Assembly: GCA_000227525.2 (NCBI GenBank)
Contig: AGIG01000028.1
Location: 558,001-622,000, forward strand
Direction: 5' to 3'
Length of the DNA: 64,000 nt
Source of the DNA: a gamma proteobacterium HIMB30
GTDB lineage: Bacteria; Pseudomonadota; Gammaproteobacteria; Pseudomonadales; Litorivicinaceae
Below the pieces are notes generated by a model. The model searched no databases, was not told where the DNA came from, and saw only the letters and a list, made by a program, of their open reading frames with translations. Position 1 is the first letter of the stretch, and every line of letters begins with the position of its first letter. Position numbers and translations under genes: made by a program. Below, piece by piece: positions 28,539 through 36,573 of the stretch.

Positions 28539-29495
28539 TCAGGTCTGAGGCAATCTGGCTCGGAGGGCAGCCCGTGTCGGCCGCTGCAATCCCTCAACGG
28601 TTAGTGCCTCGTTATCCGGATCAATTGCATATTCAAACGACTCAAATTGCATCCAGTCGGTTTTGCGCTGTTCTTCGGTGGTTGTTACGGACACATCGAG
28701 ACACTCGATTGACTCAAAACCGACGCGCTCGAGCCAGCGTGACAAGGCAGCCACTGAGGGAAGGAACCAAACATTATTCATTCGTGCGTAGCGATCGGGT
28801 GGAACCAAACAGGTAGTCTCGTCACCGTCGATCACCAGTGTTTCTAGAACGAGCTGTCCACCCGGTTTAATCCAGCGTTTTAACTGCTCAAGATGATGGA
28901 TTGGATCTTTCCGGTGGTACAGGACACCCATCGAAAATACCGTGTCAAAATCGAGAATTCCGGCATCAAACTCTTCGAGTGTCACTGGTAGGGACGCAGC
29001 GTTGGGGTGTCCCAGGATGCTTTTGACGGTCGCAAACTGACAATGGAATAACACGCTCGGATCGATTCCAAGCACTTCCTGAGCGCCTGCTTCGAGCATG
29101 CGCCAGAGGTGGTAGCCAGACCCCGATCCAACATCAAGTACACGGTGGCCTGTGAGATCAAGTGTTGCTTGCAAACGATCCCATTTCATATCACTGCGCC
29201 ATTCAGTATCGAGGTCAATGGGACCAAATTTGAATGGACCTTTGCGCCAGGGCATCAGACCACGAAGTGCGTTTTCGAGTGGTTGTTCAGCCGCTTCTGG
29301 AATGTGCGCGAGACCAACAGCACGACCCAATGTCCTGGATGCTGGGTCCATGCTCGGGATACGTGACATAACCTCTGACCAACGCTTTAGATCGCCGTGA
29401 CCGAGTCGTCGATCAATGATGGATTGATGTCGAGTGACAAGGTCAGGCAGCCATGGAAGCCTGGGGTGCGTCCATGCATCGTCGATTTGAATCAT
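28539..29495 (-). CDS. cmoB: tRNA U34 carboxymethyltransferase CmoB
   Basis: 318 residues. It transfers a carboxymethyl group from carboxy-SAM to 5-hydroxyuridine at tRNA position 34, giving cmo5U. The SAM-type motif is DVGSGSGYHLWRMLEAGA, and family stretches FQFATVKS-like (CQFATVKSI) and MGVLYHRKDPIHHLEQLK are present. The start ATG 29495 overlaps the cmoA stop (ATGA), so CmoA, the carboxy-SAM maker, and CmoB are coupled. Length is normal. Confidence 0.94.
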   Translation of the reverse strand: MIQIDDAWTHPRLPWLPDLVTRHQSIIDRRLGHGDLKRWSEVMSRIPSMDPASRTLGRAVGLAHIPEAAEQPLENALRGLMPWRKGPFKFGPIDLDTEWRSDMKWDRLQATLDLTGHRVLDVGSGSGYHLWRMLEAGAQEVLGIDPSVLFHCQFATVKSILGHPNAASLPVTLEEFDAGILDFDTVFSMGVLYHRKDPIHHLEQLKRWIKPGGQLVLETLVIDGDETTCLVPPDRYARMNNVWFLPSVAALSRWLERVGFESIECLDVSVTTTEEQRKTDWMQFESFEYAIDPDNEALTVEGLQRPTRAALRARLPQT

Positions 29496-30226
29496 GCGAT
29501 GGCAACCCACGCTTTGAAGTTCAGGCAGTGGAAGAACTCAGTCACCTCTGTAAATCCGACGCGTGTGAGTCGATTGATGTGAGTGTTTGCTGTTTCTGGG
29601 ATCAGAACATTTTCGATCGCCTGGCGTTTGCCAGCAATTTCGAGTTCGGAGTAGCCGTTGGCGCGTTTAAAGTCCAAATGCAAAGCGTCGAGAGTATCTT
29701 GCGATTTCAGATCCTCTTGCACAATTTTTTCCGCCAGAATCAGCGCCCCTCCGGGACACAGGGCGCGATGGATATTGCTTAATAATTGCTCGCGTTTGTT
29801 TTGCTCGATAAATTGCAATGTGAAATTCAGTGCGACCACTGAGCATGGCTCGAATGCCATGGTTGAAATATCGCCATACACCCATTCAATCGGTAAAGGG
29901 CCAACCAAGCGGTCGGTTAGGCTGGATTGTGCTTGGGCGAGCATGGCTTCCGAATTATCGACAGCGACGATTCGACAGCCGGGTGTTGTTACCTGATTCG
30001 CGATTGCAAGGGTTGTGGCGCCCAGTGAACATCCGAGATCGTAGATCACTGTATTCGGTTGTGCAAAGCGCTTGGCAATCAGTCCGCTTGATCCAACCAC
30101 ATGGCCGTAGCCTGGCACGCTTCGGCGAATCATGTCGGGAAAGACTTGTGCGACGTTTTCATCAAAACGAAACCCACCGATACTGCGAAAGGCCGTTTGA
30201 AATAAGTTGTCTTCACAGTCTGACAT
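29492..30226 (-). CDS. cmoA: Carboxy-S-adenosyl-L-methionine synthase CmoA
   Basis: 244 residues. It converts SAM and prephenate to carboxy-SAM. Visible are the SAM-binding IYDLGCSLGATTLAIANQV and the prephenate/Arg-binding region VALNFTLQFIEQNKREQLLS. ATG 30226 has GGAG five bases upstream; TTG 30229 is less likely. The family N-terminus FRFDENVAQVFPDMIRRSVP is intact. It is divergent from rmuC. Confidence 0.95.
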   Translation of the reverse strand: MSDCEDNLFQTAFRSIGGFRFDENVAQVFPDMIRRSVPGYGHVVGSSGLIAKRFAQPNTVIYDLGCSLGATTLAIANQVTTPGCRIVAVDNSEAMLAQAQSSLTDRLVGPLPIEWVYGDISTMAFEPCSVVALNFTLQFIEQNKREQLLSNIHRALCPGGALILAEKIVQEDLKSQDTLDALHLDFKRANGYSELEIAGKRQAIENVLIPETANTHINRLTRVGFTEVTEFFHCLNFKAWVAIA

Positions 30227-30290
30227 CAAGACTCCGGTGGTGAGGTTGGTTTCGGGATGTCATCATACCGGAGTGGAGGAGATCTGAGAC

Positions 30291-31448
30291 ATGGAAATCA
30301 CCTGGGTATTGGCAGCGATTGCAATCGCTGGGGCTGTATTGGCGGCTTACTTTGCAAAACTCTGGTTAGCAGCGAAGGCTGAATTGGCGGAGCTTCATGC
30401 GCGTTTTGAGGCCAATACCGAGATTGATCAGAAAACAGCGCTGATGAAAGCCGAGTTCGAAGCGCTGTCTCAGCGCTTGTTGAATGAGCGTTCCAAAGAA
30501 TTGACCTCACAGCACAGTGATTCGCTGACACAACTCTTAAAACCGTTGACCACAGAATTGGATGCGTTCAAAAAGCGAGTGAACGAAGTGTACGAAAATG
30601 AGACGCGTGATCGGGTATCGCTTCGTCAGGAAATCGTGTCACTGAAAGCGTTGAATCAAAAAATGTCTGAGGATGCGATCAACCTGACTCGTGCGCTGAA
30701 AGGTGAAAATAAAACCGCAGGGAACTGGGGTGAGTTGATTTTGGATCAGGTGCTGAGTGCATCGGGTCTTCGCGAGGGTCATGAGTATTCGCGTCAGCAA
30801 AGCTTCACTGGTGAAGAGGGCTCGCGCTTACAGCCTGACGTTGTTGTTTCGTTGCCTGATGACAAGTGTTTGATTGTTGATGCGAAGTTATCTCTGAAAG
30901 ACTACGAACGGGCCATGTCAGCTGTGGATGAGACAGAGCGATTGGATGCACTGAAAGCGCATGCCAATTCACTGAAGACCCACGTCAGAGGCTTGTCAGG
31001 TAAAAATTATTCAGGACTTCCGGGCATTACAACCGTTGATTTCGTGATCATGTTTGTTCCTGTTGAGCCGGCATTTTCTGCGGCCTTTGAGACTCAGCCA
31101 CAGCTCTTCACCGATGCACTGGCTCAGGGCGTTGTGATTGCATCTCCATCCACTTTGCTCGCGTTGTTACGCACCGTAGAGCATGTATGGAGAATTGAGC
31201 ACCAAAATCGGAATACGCGGCAAATTGCGGATTTGGGAGGCAAACTCTACGACCAATTTGTGCTGTTTGCGGAAAGCTTCCAGGATGTGGGCGATAAAAT
31301 CCGCCGATCACAGGAAGCATTTGAAAAAGCAGGCCAGCGGTTGTCCACGGGCCGCGGAAATTTGGTTCGTCGCGCTGAGCAGTTGAAGACCTTAGGTGTG
31401 TCGTCGACCAAGCAAATGCCTGGTGAGCTTCAAGACCTGGATGACTGA
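30291..31448 (+). CDS. rmuC: RmuC-family DNA recombination protein
   Basis: 385 residues. One N-terminal membrane segment (about residues 4-24) is followed by a long coiled-coil region and then the RmuC nuclease-like domain with GNWGELILDQVLSASGLREG, LQPDVVVSLPDDKCLIVDAK and DFVIMFVPVEPAF. E. coli RmuC limits inversion at short inverted repeats; the biochemical role is unsettled. GGAGGAG precedes ATG 30291. Its 3' end overlaps the convergent reductase gene by 19 bases. Confidence 0.92.
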   Translation: MEITWVLAAIAIAGAVLAAYFAKLWLAAKAELAELHARFEANTEIDQKTALMKAEFEALSQRLLNERSKELTSQHSDSLTQLLKPLTTELDAFKKRVNEVYENETRDRVSLRQEIVSLKALNQKMSEDAINLTRALKGENKTAGNWGELILDQVLSASGLREGHEYSRQQSFTGEEGSRLQPDVVVSLPDDKCLIVDAKLSLKDYERAMSAVDETERLDALKAHANSLKTHVRGLSGKNYSGLPGITTVDFVIMFVPVEPAFSAAFETQPQLFTDALAQGVVIASPSTLLALLRTVEHVWRIEHQNRNTRQIADLGGKLYDQFVLFAESFQDVGDKIRRSQEAFEKAGQRLSTGRGNLVRRAEQLKTLGVSSTKQMPGELQDLDD

Positions 31449-32617
31449 AGCAGACTGAATACCGAACCGGCTTGCAGTAGCGCCTGACGACTGATCGGTC
31501 CTTGTTCAAATAGGCGGCGAGCCGCCATGAATTCTTTGGCTGCGTTCACAGCCTCGATTGCCGTGACATGATCACTGTTATGGCGAATGACCACGCGTTC
31601 TGTTTGGGTGTTGATGAGACAAGTTTCGTCATCATTTCGCGCAGCAAGGCCTGCGATTTGTAATTTCAACTGGCCTTGATCGGACCAGAACCACGGTGTT
31701 GCCTTAAAGGGTTCGGGGGCGCCGAGTAACCGTTTTGCGAGCGTACTGGCTGAGTCATTGGCTTCGGAGATTGATTCGATCCGCATCACCTTGTTGAGAT
31801 GCGGTTGTGTATGCAGGCTCACTTCTCCGATCGCCGAAACACGTGGATGTGTTGTCTGCATCAAAGCATCCGTTGGGATCCCTTCGGATGTCCCAAGACC
31901 GCATGCGCTTGCGAGTTCAGTATTCGGTCTAGCGCCAATCGCGACAATGACCAGGTCAGCAGGGACAGGCCCATGATTGGTGATGAGTGAAGCGCTGTCT
32001 TGGTCATACCGTTCGATTGTGACACCAACGCGGATTGACGCGGGTGTTTCCTCGAGAAGACGGTCTGCTGCTTTGACAGAGATTTGTGGAAGCGCGCGAA
32101 CCCCTTTGGCCAAGACCCGGATTGTGCGTTCTGGATGGTCGAGGCTGGAAGCGAGTTCAAACGCTAAAAACCCGGCGCCGATAATGACGATATTGTGTGC
32201 TGCATCAAGTGCTTCATGTAAGTGAATCGCATCACTCAGTGTGCGGATGACATGCACTTGATCCGCGGGAAGTCCGTCGATTGCGAGTGTCTTTGCCCGC
32301 GTGCCTGTGGCCAGGACGATATGATCCACTGTACGGCGAGCATTGTTGGTGGTGATCACTCCTTGATCCGGTTCGATCGAGACCACCTTGTCATGAATCC
32401 ATTCGATCGACGCATGGGTTTCGATCGGCTCTGGAAGTAAGCGAATTGATTCGGTGTCGGTTGGGTTGTGTAGCCAGGTTTTCGATAATGGGGGACGCTG
32501 GTATGGCCGATGCGATTCGCCGTTAAAAACGAGTATCTTGCCAGCAAACTGCCCTCGGACGAGCTCTGCGATCAGAGTACAGGCAGCCTGACCAGCCCCG
32601 ATAATCCCAATATTCAT
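31430..32617 (-). CDS. FAD/NAD(P)H-dependent ferredoxin reductase (putidaredoxin/rubredoxin-reductase type)
   Basis: 395 residues. Two Rossmann motifs are visible: IGIIGAGQAACTLIAEL for FAD and NIVIIGAGFLAFELASSL for NAD(P)H. YQRPPLSK near the N-terminus and LATGTRAKT are typical of this oxygenase-linked reductase group. The late FAD motif reads SAIGEVS, where most members have GD. It starts in the stop of the ferredoxin gene (ATGA), so the pair likely forms a short electron-transfer chain. No P450 or ring-hydroxylating oxygenase is nearby. The C-terminus is of usual length. Confidence 0.85.
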   Translation of the reverse strand: MNIGIIGAGQAACTLIAELVRGQFAGKILVFNGESHRPYQRPPLSKTWLHNPTDTESIRLLPEPIETHASIEWIHDKVVSIEPDQGVITTNNARRTVDHIVLATGTRAKTLAIDGLPADQVHVIRTLSDAIHLHEALDAAHNIVIIGAGFLAFELASSLDHPERTIRVLAKGVRALPQISVKAADRLLEETPASIRVGVTIERYDQDSASLITNHGPVPADLVIVAIGARPNTELASACGLGTSEGIPTDALMQTTHPRVSAIGEVSLHTQPHLNKVMRIESISEANDSASTLAKRLLGAPEPFKATPWFWSDQGQLKLQIAGLAARNDDETCLINTQTERVVIRHNSDHVTAIEAVNAAKEFMAARRLFEQGPISRQALLQAGSVFSLLQSSRS

Positions 32618-32937
32618 CAATACTGACGTTTTGCGACTGTGAGCGTGAGCCCGTCGTGTTGCTCATTGAGTTGGACTTGACAGGCAAGGCGTGACTGAGG
32701 AGTTGGGTCGACTGCGAATGACAGCATGTCAGCCTCCTGCGGGCTTGCCGCATCGAGTGTTCCATCCCAATCTGAAGTCAACATCACATGGCAGGTCGCA
32801 CAAGAGCAGCCCCCGCCACATTCTGCCAGAATGCCATCAACACCCGCTCGATATGTGGCTTGAAGGATGGTTTCCCCAGGTTCAAATGCCACCTCGATGG
32901 CTTGTTCATTGGGATCGATACAGGTCAGTTGGGGCAT
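32617..32937 (-). CDS. [2Fe-2S] ferredoxin, adrenodoxin/putidaredoxin type
   Basis: 106 residues. The cluster ligands are in ECGGGCSCATCHV (Cys-x5-Cys-x2-Cys) with the fourth cysteine in RLACQVQL, the pattern of the Isc-Fdx/putidaredoxin group. The order ferredoxin-reductase with translational overlap suggests direct electron transfer from NAD(P)H. It is not in an isc operon, so an oxygenase partner is more likely than Fe-S assembly. It is divergent from the pirin gene. Confidence 0.92.
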   Translation of the reverse strand: MPQLTCIDPNEQAIEVAFEPGETILQATYRAGVDGILAECGGGCSCATCHVMLTSDWDGTLDAASPQEADMLSFAVDPTPQSRLACQVQLNEQHDGLTLTVAKRQY

Positions 32938-33048
32938 CAGGGTTCCTCAGTATTCGTGCCAATACGGATCGAAATTGATGGCCGCACAGCACTTTGAAAC
33001 ATGAATTTAGGCATTAGAGTATGGGCAAACGGAAAAAAGGAAAGAGTC

Positions 33049-33897
33049 ATGCGTTCAATTGCACGAGTCATCAATGGCCAGCGAGTTTCAGATGGAGCCG
33101 GTGTCGATATACGGCGCGTGATTGGTTTAGCCGGTGCCGATTATGTGGATCCGTTTCTCATGTTCGACGATTTTCGAAACGATGATCCGTCGGGATATGT
33201 GGCGGGATTTCCGCCACATCCGCATCGCGGTTTTGAAACAATTACCTACATGCTGAAGGGTAAGATGCGACATCGGGATTCCAATGGTAACGCGGGTCTT
33301 CTTGAGGATGGCGCCGTGCAATGGATGACGGCGGGCCGTGGGATTTTGCATTCTGAAATGCCAGAGCAGACGGATGGAAGTCTCTGGGGTTTTCAGATTT
33401 GGTTGAACCTTCCTCAGCGTCTGCAGATGGCAGATCCCGGCTATCAGGACATTCCGTCATCGGAGATCACTGAATTCGAAGAAGACGGCGTGAGTTATCG
33501 ATTGGTTGCTGGTGAACTGTTTGGGCAGACAGGTCCCGCGCAGACGCACTTGCCTGTCCTGATGGTGGATATTGCGCCGCACGGGGGGCAGACAACGATA
33601 CCTTTGACTGATGGCGAAACAACCATCTTATTTTGTTTCGAAGGCCAATTAACCATCGCTGGGAAGACAGTGATCGACGGCGATTTAGCGGTTCTTACTG
33701 GTGATGGCGGGGTGACGATACAGGGTGATGGGCGTGGCCTTGTCTTGTCATCACCACCATTAAATGAGTCGATCGCACGCCACGGACCCTTTGTGTTGTC
33801 AACCGAAGGTGAGCTGAAAAAAGCGTTTATTGACTACCAACTGGGTCAACTAGCTCCGAATCAGGCTGCATTTCTGGCGTCAGGTGGCCGCGGGTAA
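33049..33897 (+). CDS. Pirin family bicupin protein
   Basis: 282 residues. The N-terminal cupin has the metal-ligand set PPHPHRGFETITYMLKG, RHRDS and GILHSEMPE. The second cupin (LFCFEGQLTIAGK, then a beta-rich tail) completes the fold. Bacterial pirins include quercetinase-like dioxygenases; a redox-sensing role is also proposed. ATG 33049 has AAGGAAAG upstream; an in-frame ATG at 33001 is possible but outside the family alignment. Its last 71 bases overlap the MarR gene on the other strand. Confidence 0.9.
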   Translation: MRSIARVINGQRVSDGAGVDIRRVIGLAGADYVDPFLMFDDFRNDDPSGYVAGFPPHPHRGFETITYMLKGKMRHRDSNGNAGLLEDGAVQWMTAGRGILHSEMPEQTDGSLWGFQIWLNLPQRLQMADPGYQDIPSSEITEFEEDGVSYRLVAGELFGQTGPAQTHLPVLMVDIAPHGGQTTIPLTDGETTILFCFEGQLTIAGKTVIDGDLAVLTGDGGVTIQGDGRGLVLSSPPLNESIARHGPFVLSTEGELKKAFIDYQLGQLAPNQAAFLASGGRG

Positions 33898-34366
33898 CTT
33901 CGCCTGTGTCCAGTAGCGGTGCAGCATCGATGTGGCGCGCGCCCATCATTTCTGCGACTTGTTTGAGGACAAAGACAAGCTGATGCTGCTCCCACTCACG
34001 TAAGCGCTCAAAGCGATGCAGGAAGTTCTCTTGCAAGGGCTTTGGTGCTTTCATGAGCAGTTCTTTACCGGCCTCCGTGATGACCAAAAACACTTTGCGA
34101 CGATCAGTCCCCGACCGCTGTCTTTCAAGAAGCCCTCGTCGTTCTAAGCGGTCAACGATCGAGGTGACGGTCGCTTGCGACAGATTGACTTCCGCGCTAA
34201 TCGCCCGGATCGGTTGTTCTTGCGTGTTCGCGACTGTTTGCAGGACCAATAATTGCGGCGTCGTCAAACCGAACTCTTTGCCAAGGCGGCTTGAGTGCTG
34301 ATCGATTGCCTGCACGATGCGGCGTAGAGCAACTAACACTTCTGTTTCGAGATTGTGTGCTTGCAC
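33827..34366 (-). CDS. MarR-family regulator, CosR/EctR-like
   Basis: 179 residues. The winged-helix core includes LGKEFGLTTPQLLVLQTVA, the recognition region VNLSQATVTSIVDRLERRGL and the wing RQRSGTDRRKVFLVITEAG. The N-terminal VLVALRRIVQAIDQHSSRL resembles CosR/EctR, MarR-type regulators of ectoine and betaine genes in Vibrio and methylotrophs. It is divergent from a betaine-type ABC transporter, which supports an osmolyte role. The C-terminal about 24 residues run into the convergent pirin gene and look like a poorly conserved tail. The osmotic assignment is inference. Confidence 0.85.
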   Translation of the reverse strand: MQAHNLETEVLVALRRIVQAIDQHSSRLGKEFGLTTPQLLVLQTVANTQEQPIRAISAEVNLSQATVTSIVDRLERRGLLERQRSGTDRRKVFLVITEAGKELLMKAPKPLQENFLHRFERLREWEQHQLVFVLKQVAEMMGARHIDAAPLLDTGEVTRGHLTPEMQPDSELVDPVGSQ

Positions 34367-34400
34367 GCGCGTTGATCACTCCTTGGTGGTGACGTTTGGA

Positions 34401-34419
34401 TTGTGTGTCGAGTTCACAA
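34401..34419. promoter_or_regulatory. Inverted repeat in the MarR/osmolyte-transporter intergenic region
   Basis: TTGTG-N9-CACAA, a short palindrome about 35 bp upstream of the MarR gene start. It could be an operator for autoregulation. The half-sites are short, so chance is possible. Confidence 0.3.
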
Positions 34420-34529
34420 TTAAAGCAGTATATATTTCACAACTTAAATTTTGACGTCAAAGTAATTTTTTTACGAATTGACAGGTAAATTATTCCAAAA
34501 AATTTATAAATTACTGTTTTTATTGATAT

Positions 34530-34558
34530 TTGTTAAAAAGTATTCAATTCTGTACACT
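34530..34558 (+). promoter_or_regulatory. Candidate sigma-70 promoter of the osmolyte transporter operon
   Basis: TTGTTA (34530-34535) and TACACT (34553-34558) are separated by 17 bp. They lie in a very AT-rich, 254-bp gene-free stretch between the divergent MarR and binding-protein genes. A further TTGACA occurs at 34478 but its -10 spacing is poor. Transcription would begin near 34565, at the start of the inverted repeat. Confidence 0.55.
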
Positions 34559-34564
34559 CTAAAA

Positions 34565-34584
34565 ATGTTTCGTAGATGAAACAT
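34565..34584. promoter_or_regulatory. Perfect inverted repeat, candidate operator
   Basis: ATGTTTC-GTAGAT-GAAACAT, 7-bp perfect arms with a 6-base spacer (20 bp in all). It begins six bases after the predicted -10. Size and position fit a dimeric MarR-type repressor that blocks RNA polymerase. The divergent MarR product is the obvious candidate ligand, by inference. Confidence 0.6.
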
Positions 34585-34620
34585 AATTTGAAAAAAATTG
34601 AAAAAACCTTTGGGGGTTAT

Positions 34621-35622
34621 ATGAAACAGCTGATTGGTGCAGCACTGACAGCGGGTGCGCTACTGTCAGGTGCGCAAACGTTTGCAGCTGATTGCGGAAA
34701 AGTCGTGATTGGTGAGATGAACTGGGCGAGTGGAGAGTTCCTGGCGCGGTTGGATGGATTCATCATGAGCGAAGGCTACCAGTGTGATGTTGAATATCTG
34801 ACTGCGGGCACAATGCCACAGATCACGTCAATGAACGAAAAAGGGACGCCTGATATCGCGTCTGAAATGTGGGCGAACGCTGCAGCGGTGGCGATCGATG
34901 CGGCAGTGAAAGAAAATCGTTTGGTGAAACTCAACCCATCACCAATTACTGGAGCAGGTGAAGGCTGGATGATGAGCGCAGCTGCAGCTCAAGCACATCC
35001 TGAGTTGAAAACAATTGACGACATCATTGCACGTCCTGATTTGTTCCCACATCCTGAGGATCCATCAAAGGGTGGACTGCACACCTGCCCATCGGGCTGG
35101 GGCTGTCAGTTAGCGACCAACAACTTGTTCCGTGCGTTTGATATGGAAGCGAAAGGCTGGAAGCTCATTGATACGGGCTCAGGCGCTGGTTTGGATGGTT
35201 CAATCGCAAAGGCGAGCGAGCGTGGTGAGAACTGGCTCGGGTATTACTGGGCGCCAACAACACTTGCTGGCAAGTACAACTTGAAGCTTGTTGACTTCAA
35301 TTCAGGGTTTGACCAAGAGCATTGGGATAACTGCATTGTGAAGCCTGTCGAAGAGTGCGATTCACCGAAGCGCAGTACATGGACAGTTTCTGAAGTTGTC
35401 TCGCTTGCGCAGGTTGATTTTACAAAGCGCGCTCCTGGTGCAGCAGCGTATGTCAAGCAACGGACTTTTGAATCAGATTTGCTGAATAAGTATCTGAGCT
35501 ACATGCATGATAATCAGGCATCAGGCGAAGAAGCTGCAGTCGAATTTATGCTCAATGAAGAAGCGACATGGTCGACTTGGGTCACCAAAGAGGCGGCTGC
35601 GCGCATTAAGAAAGCGCTTTAA
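34621..35622 (+). CDS. Glycine betaine/choline-type ABC transporter substrate-binding protein (OpuAC family)
   Basis: 333 residues. The signal peptide MKQLIGAALTAGALLSGAQ-TFAA precedes the mature start DCGKVVIGEMNW. OpuAC-type features include IGEMNWASGEFLARL with its Trp, AGTMPQITSMNEKGTPDIAS and EMWANA; several Cys residues are present (CPSGWGC, DNCIVKPVEEC). It likely binds betaine, choline or a similar quaternary solute in the periplasm. ATG 34621 has GGGGG five bases upstream; an open extension to 34576 lies over the inverted repeat. A terminator-like hairpin follows the gene. Confidence 0.88.
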   Translation: MKQLIGAALTAGALLSGAQTFAADCGKVVIGEMNWASGEFLARLDGFIMSEGYQCDVEYLTAGTMPQITSMNEKGTPDIASEMWANAAAVAIDAAVKENRLVKLNPSPITGAGEGWMMSAAAAQAHPELKTIDDIIARPDLFPHPEDPSKGGLHTCPSGWGCQLATNNLFRAFDMEAKGWKLIDTGSGAGLDGSIAKASERGENWLGYYWAPTTLAGKYNLKLVDFNSGFDQEHWDNCIVKPVEECDSPKRSTWTVSEVVSLAQVDFTKRAPGAAAYVKQRTFESDLLNKYLSYMHDNQASGEEAAVEFMLNEEATWSTWVTKEAAARIKKAL

Positions 35623-35637
35623 ATCGTGATAAAGAAA

Positions 35638-35668
35638 AACGGCTGAGTCTTTGGCTCAGTCGTTTTTT
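35638..35668 (+). terminator. Rho-independent terminator/attenuator between binding-protein and permease genes
   Basis: AACGGCTGAG and CTCAGTCGTT pair as a 10-bp stem (one G-T wobble) with a 7-base loop, followed by TTTT. It lies inside the operon, 16 bp after the binding-protein stop. Partial termination here would give more binding protein than permease and ATPase, as in many ABC import operons. Confidence 0.75.
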
Positions 35669-35685
35669 CGTGTACAGAGACAGGT

Positions 35686-36573
35686 ATGGACTGGTTAACA
35701 GAGTTCCCTGAATTGGGTCGGCGCGACATGCGCGACTTTCGAAAAGGAATCGATCAGGGATTTAAAGACTTCACCCGAACTTACGGTGAAGACATCGAAT
35801 CGTTTTTTGAACCGCTACTGCAATTTTTGATCTGGCTTGAGAAGCTGTTATTGGCAACGCCTTGGCCTTTATTTATCGCCATCGTTTGTGTTTTAGCCTG
35901 GTTCGCAAGTCGCAGCTTGAAAATCGTCATCGGTTCAGCAATCAGTTTATTTCTCATCGGTTTTCTCGGAATGTGGGAAGACACGATGAGTACTGTCAGT
36001 ATCATTGTCGTCTGCACCATGCTGTGTATCGGGCTCGGGTTGCCCATTGGTATTTTGATGTCGAGATCTGATCGGGCTCAGGCGATTGTCACCCCAATTC
36101 TCGATGTCATGCAGACGATTCCCAGTTTTGTGTACCTCATTCCAGTGGTGATGTTGTTGGGGATCGGTAAAGTTCCGGGCTTGATCTCAGTCGTCATTTA
36201 CGCGATTCCACCCATGATCCGATTGACCAACTTGGGTATTCGATTGGTCGATAAAGAAGTGCTGGAAGCTGCTGACGCGTTCGGCGCAAGTCCATGGCAA
36301 AAGTTGGTTCAAGTGCAAATCCCGCTTGCACTGCCGAATATCTTTGCTGGTGTTAACCAGACAATCATGATGTCGCTCGCGATGGTCGTCATTGCCTCGA
36401 TGATTGGCGTGACAGGTCTCGGTCAGCCCGTTTTGAAGGCGATTTCGAATCAATACCTGGCGATGGGTCTGTTGAATGGTCTTGCGATTGTGGCGCTCGC
36501 GATTATTTTCGACCGGATCAGCCAGAGCTACGGGAAGCGTCTACAGAGCTACCGTGGAGGTCAGGGTGAGTAA
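35686..36573 (+). CDS. Quaternary-amine ABC transporter permease (ProW family)
   Basis: 295 residues. A cytoplasmic N-terminal region of about 55 residues precedes several membrane segments. The EAA-type loop is ...LVDKEVLEAADAFGASPWQK followed by VQIPLALPNI. PIGILMSRSD and QTIPSFVYLIPVVMLLGIGK are typical of ProW/OpuAB. It should form the membrane channel for the preceding binding protein. The ATPase gene starts inside its last codons (GTG 36566). Confidence 0.92.
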   Translation: MDWLTEFPELGRRDMRDFRKGIDQGFKDFTRTYGEDIESFFEPLLQFLIWLEKLLLATPWPLFIAIVCVLAWFASRSLKIVIGSAISLFLIGFLGMWEDTMSTVSIIVVCTMLCIGLGLPIGILMSRSDRAQAIVTPILDVMQTIPSFVYLIPVVMLLGIGKVPGLISVVIYAIPPMIRLTNLGIRLVDKEVLEAADAFGASPWQKLVQVQIPLALPNIFAGVNQTIMMSLAMVVIASMIGVTGLGQPVLKAISNQYLAMGLLNGLAIVALAIIFDRISQSYGKRLQSYRGGQGE

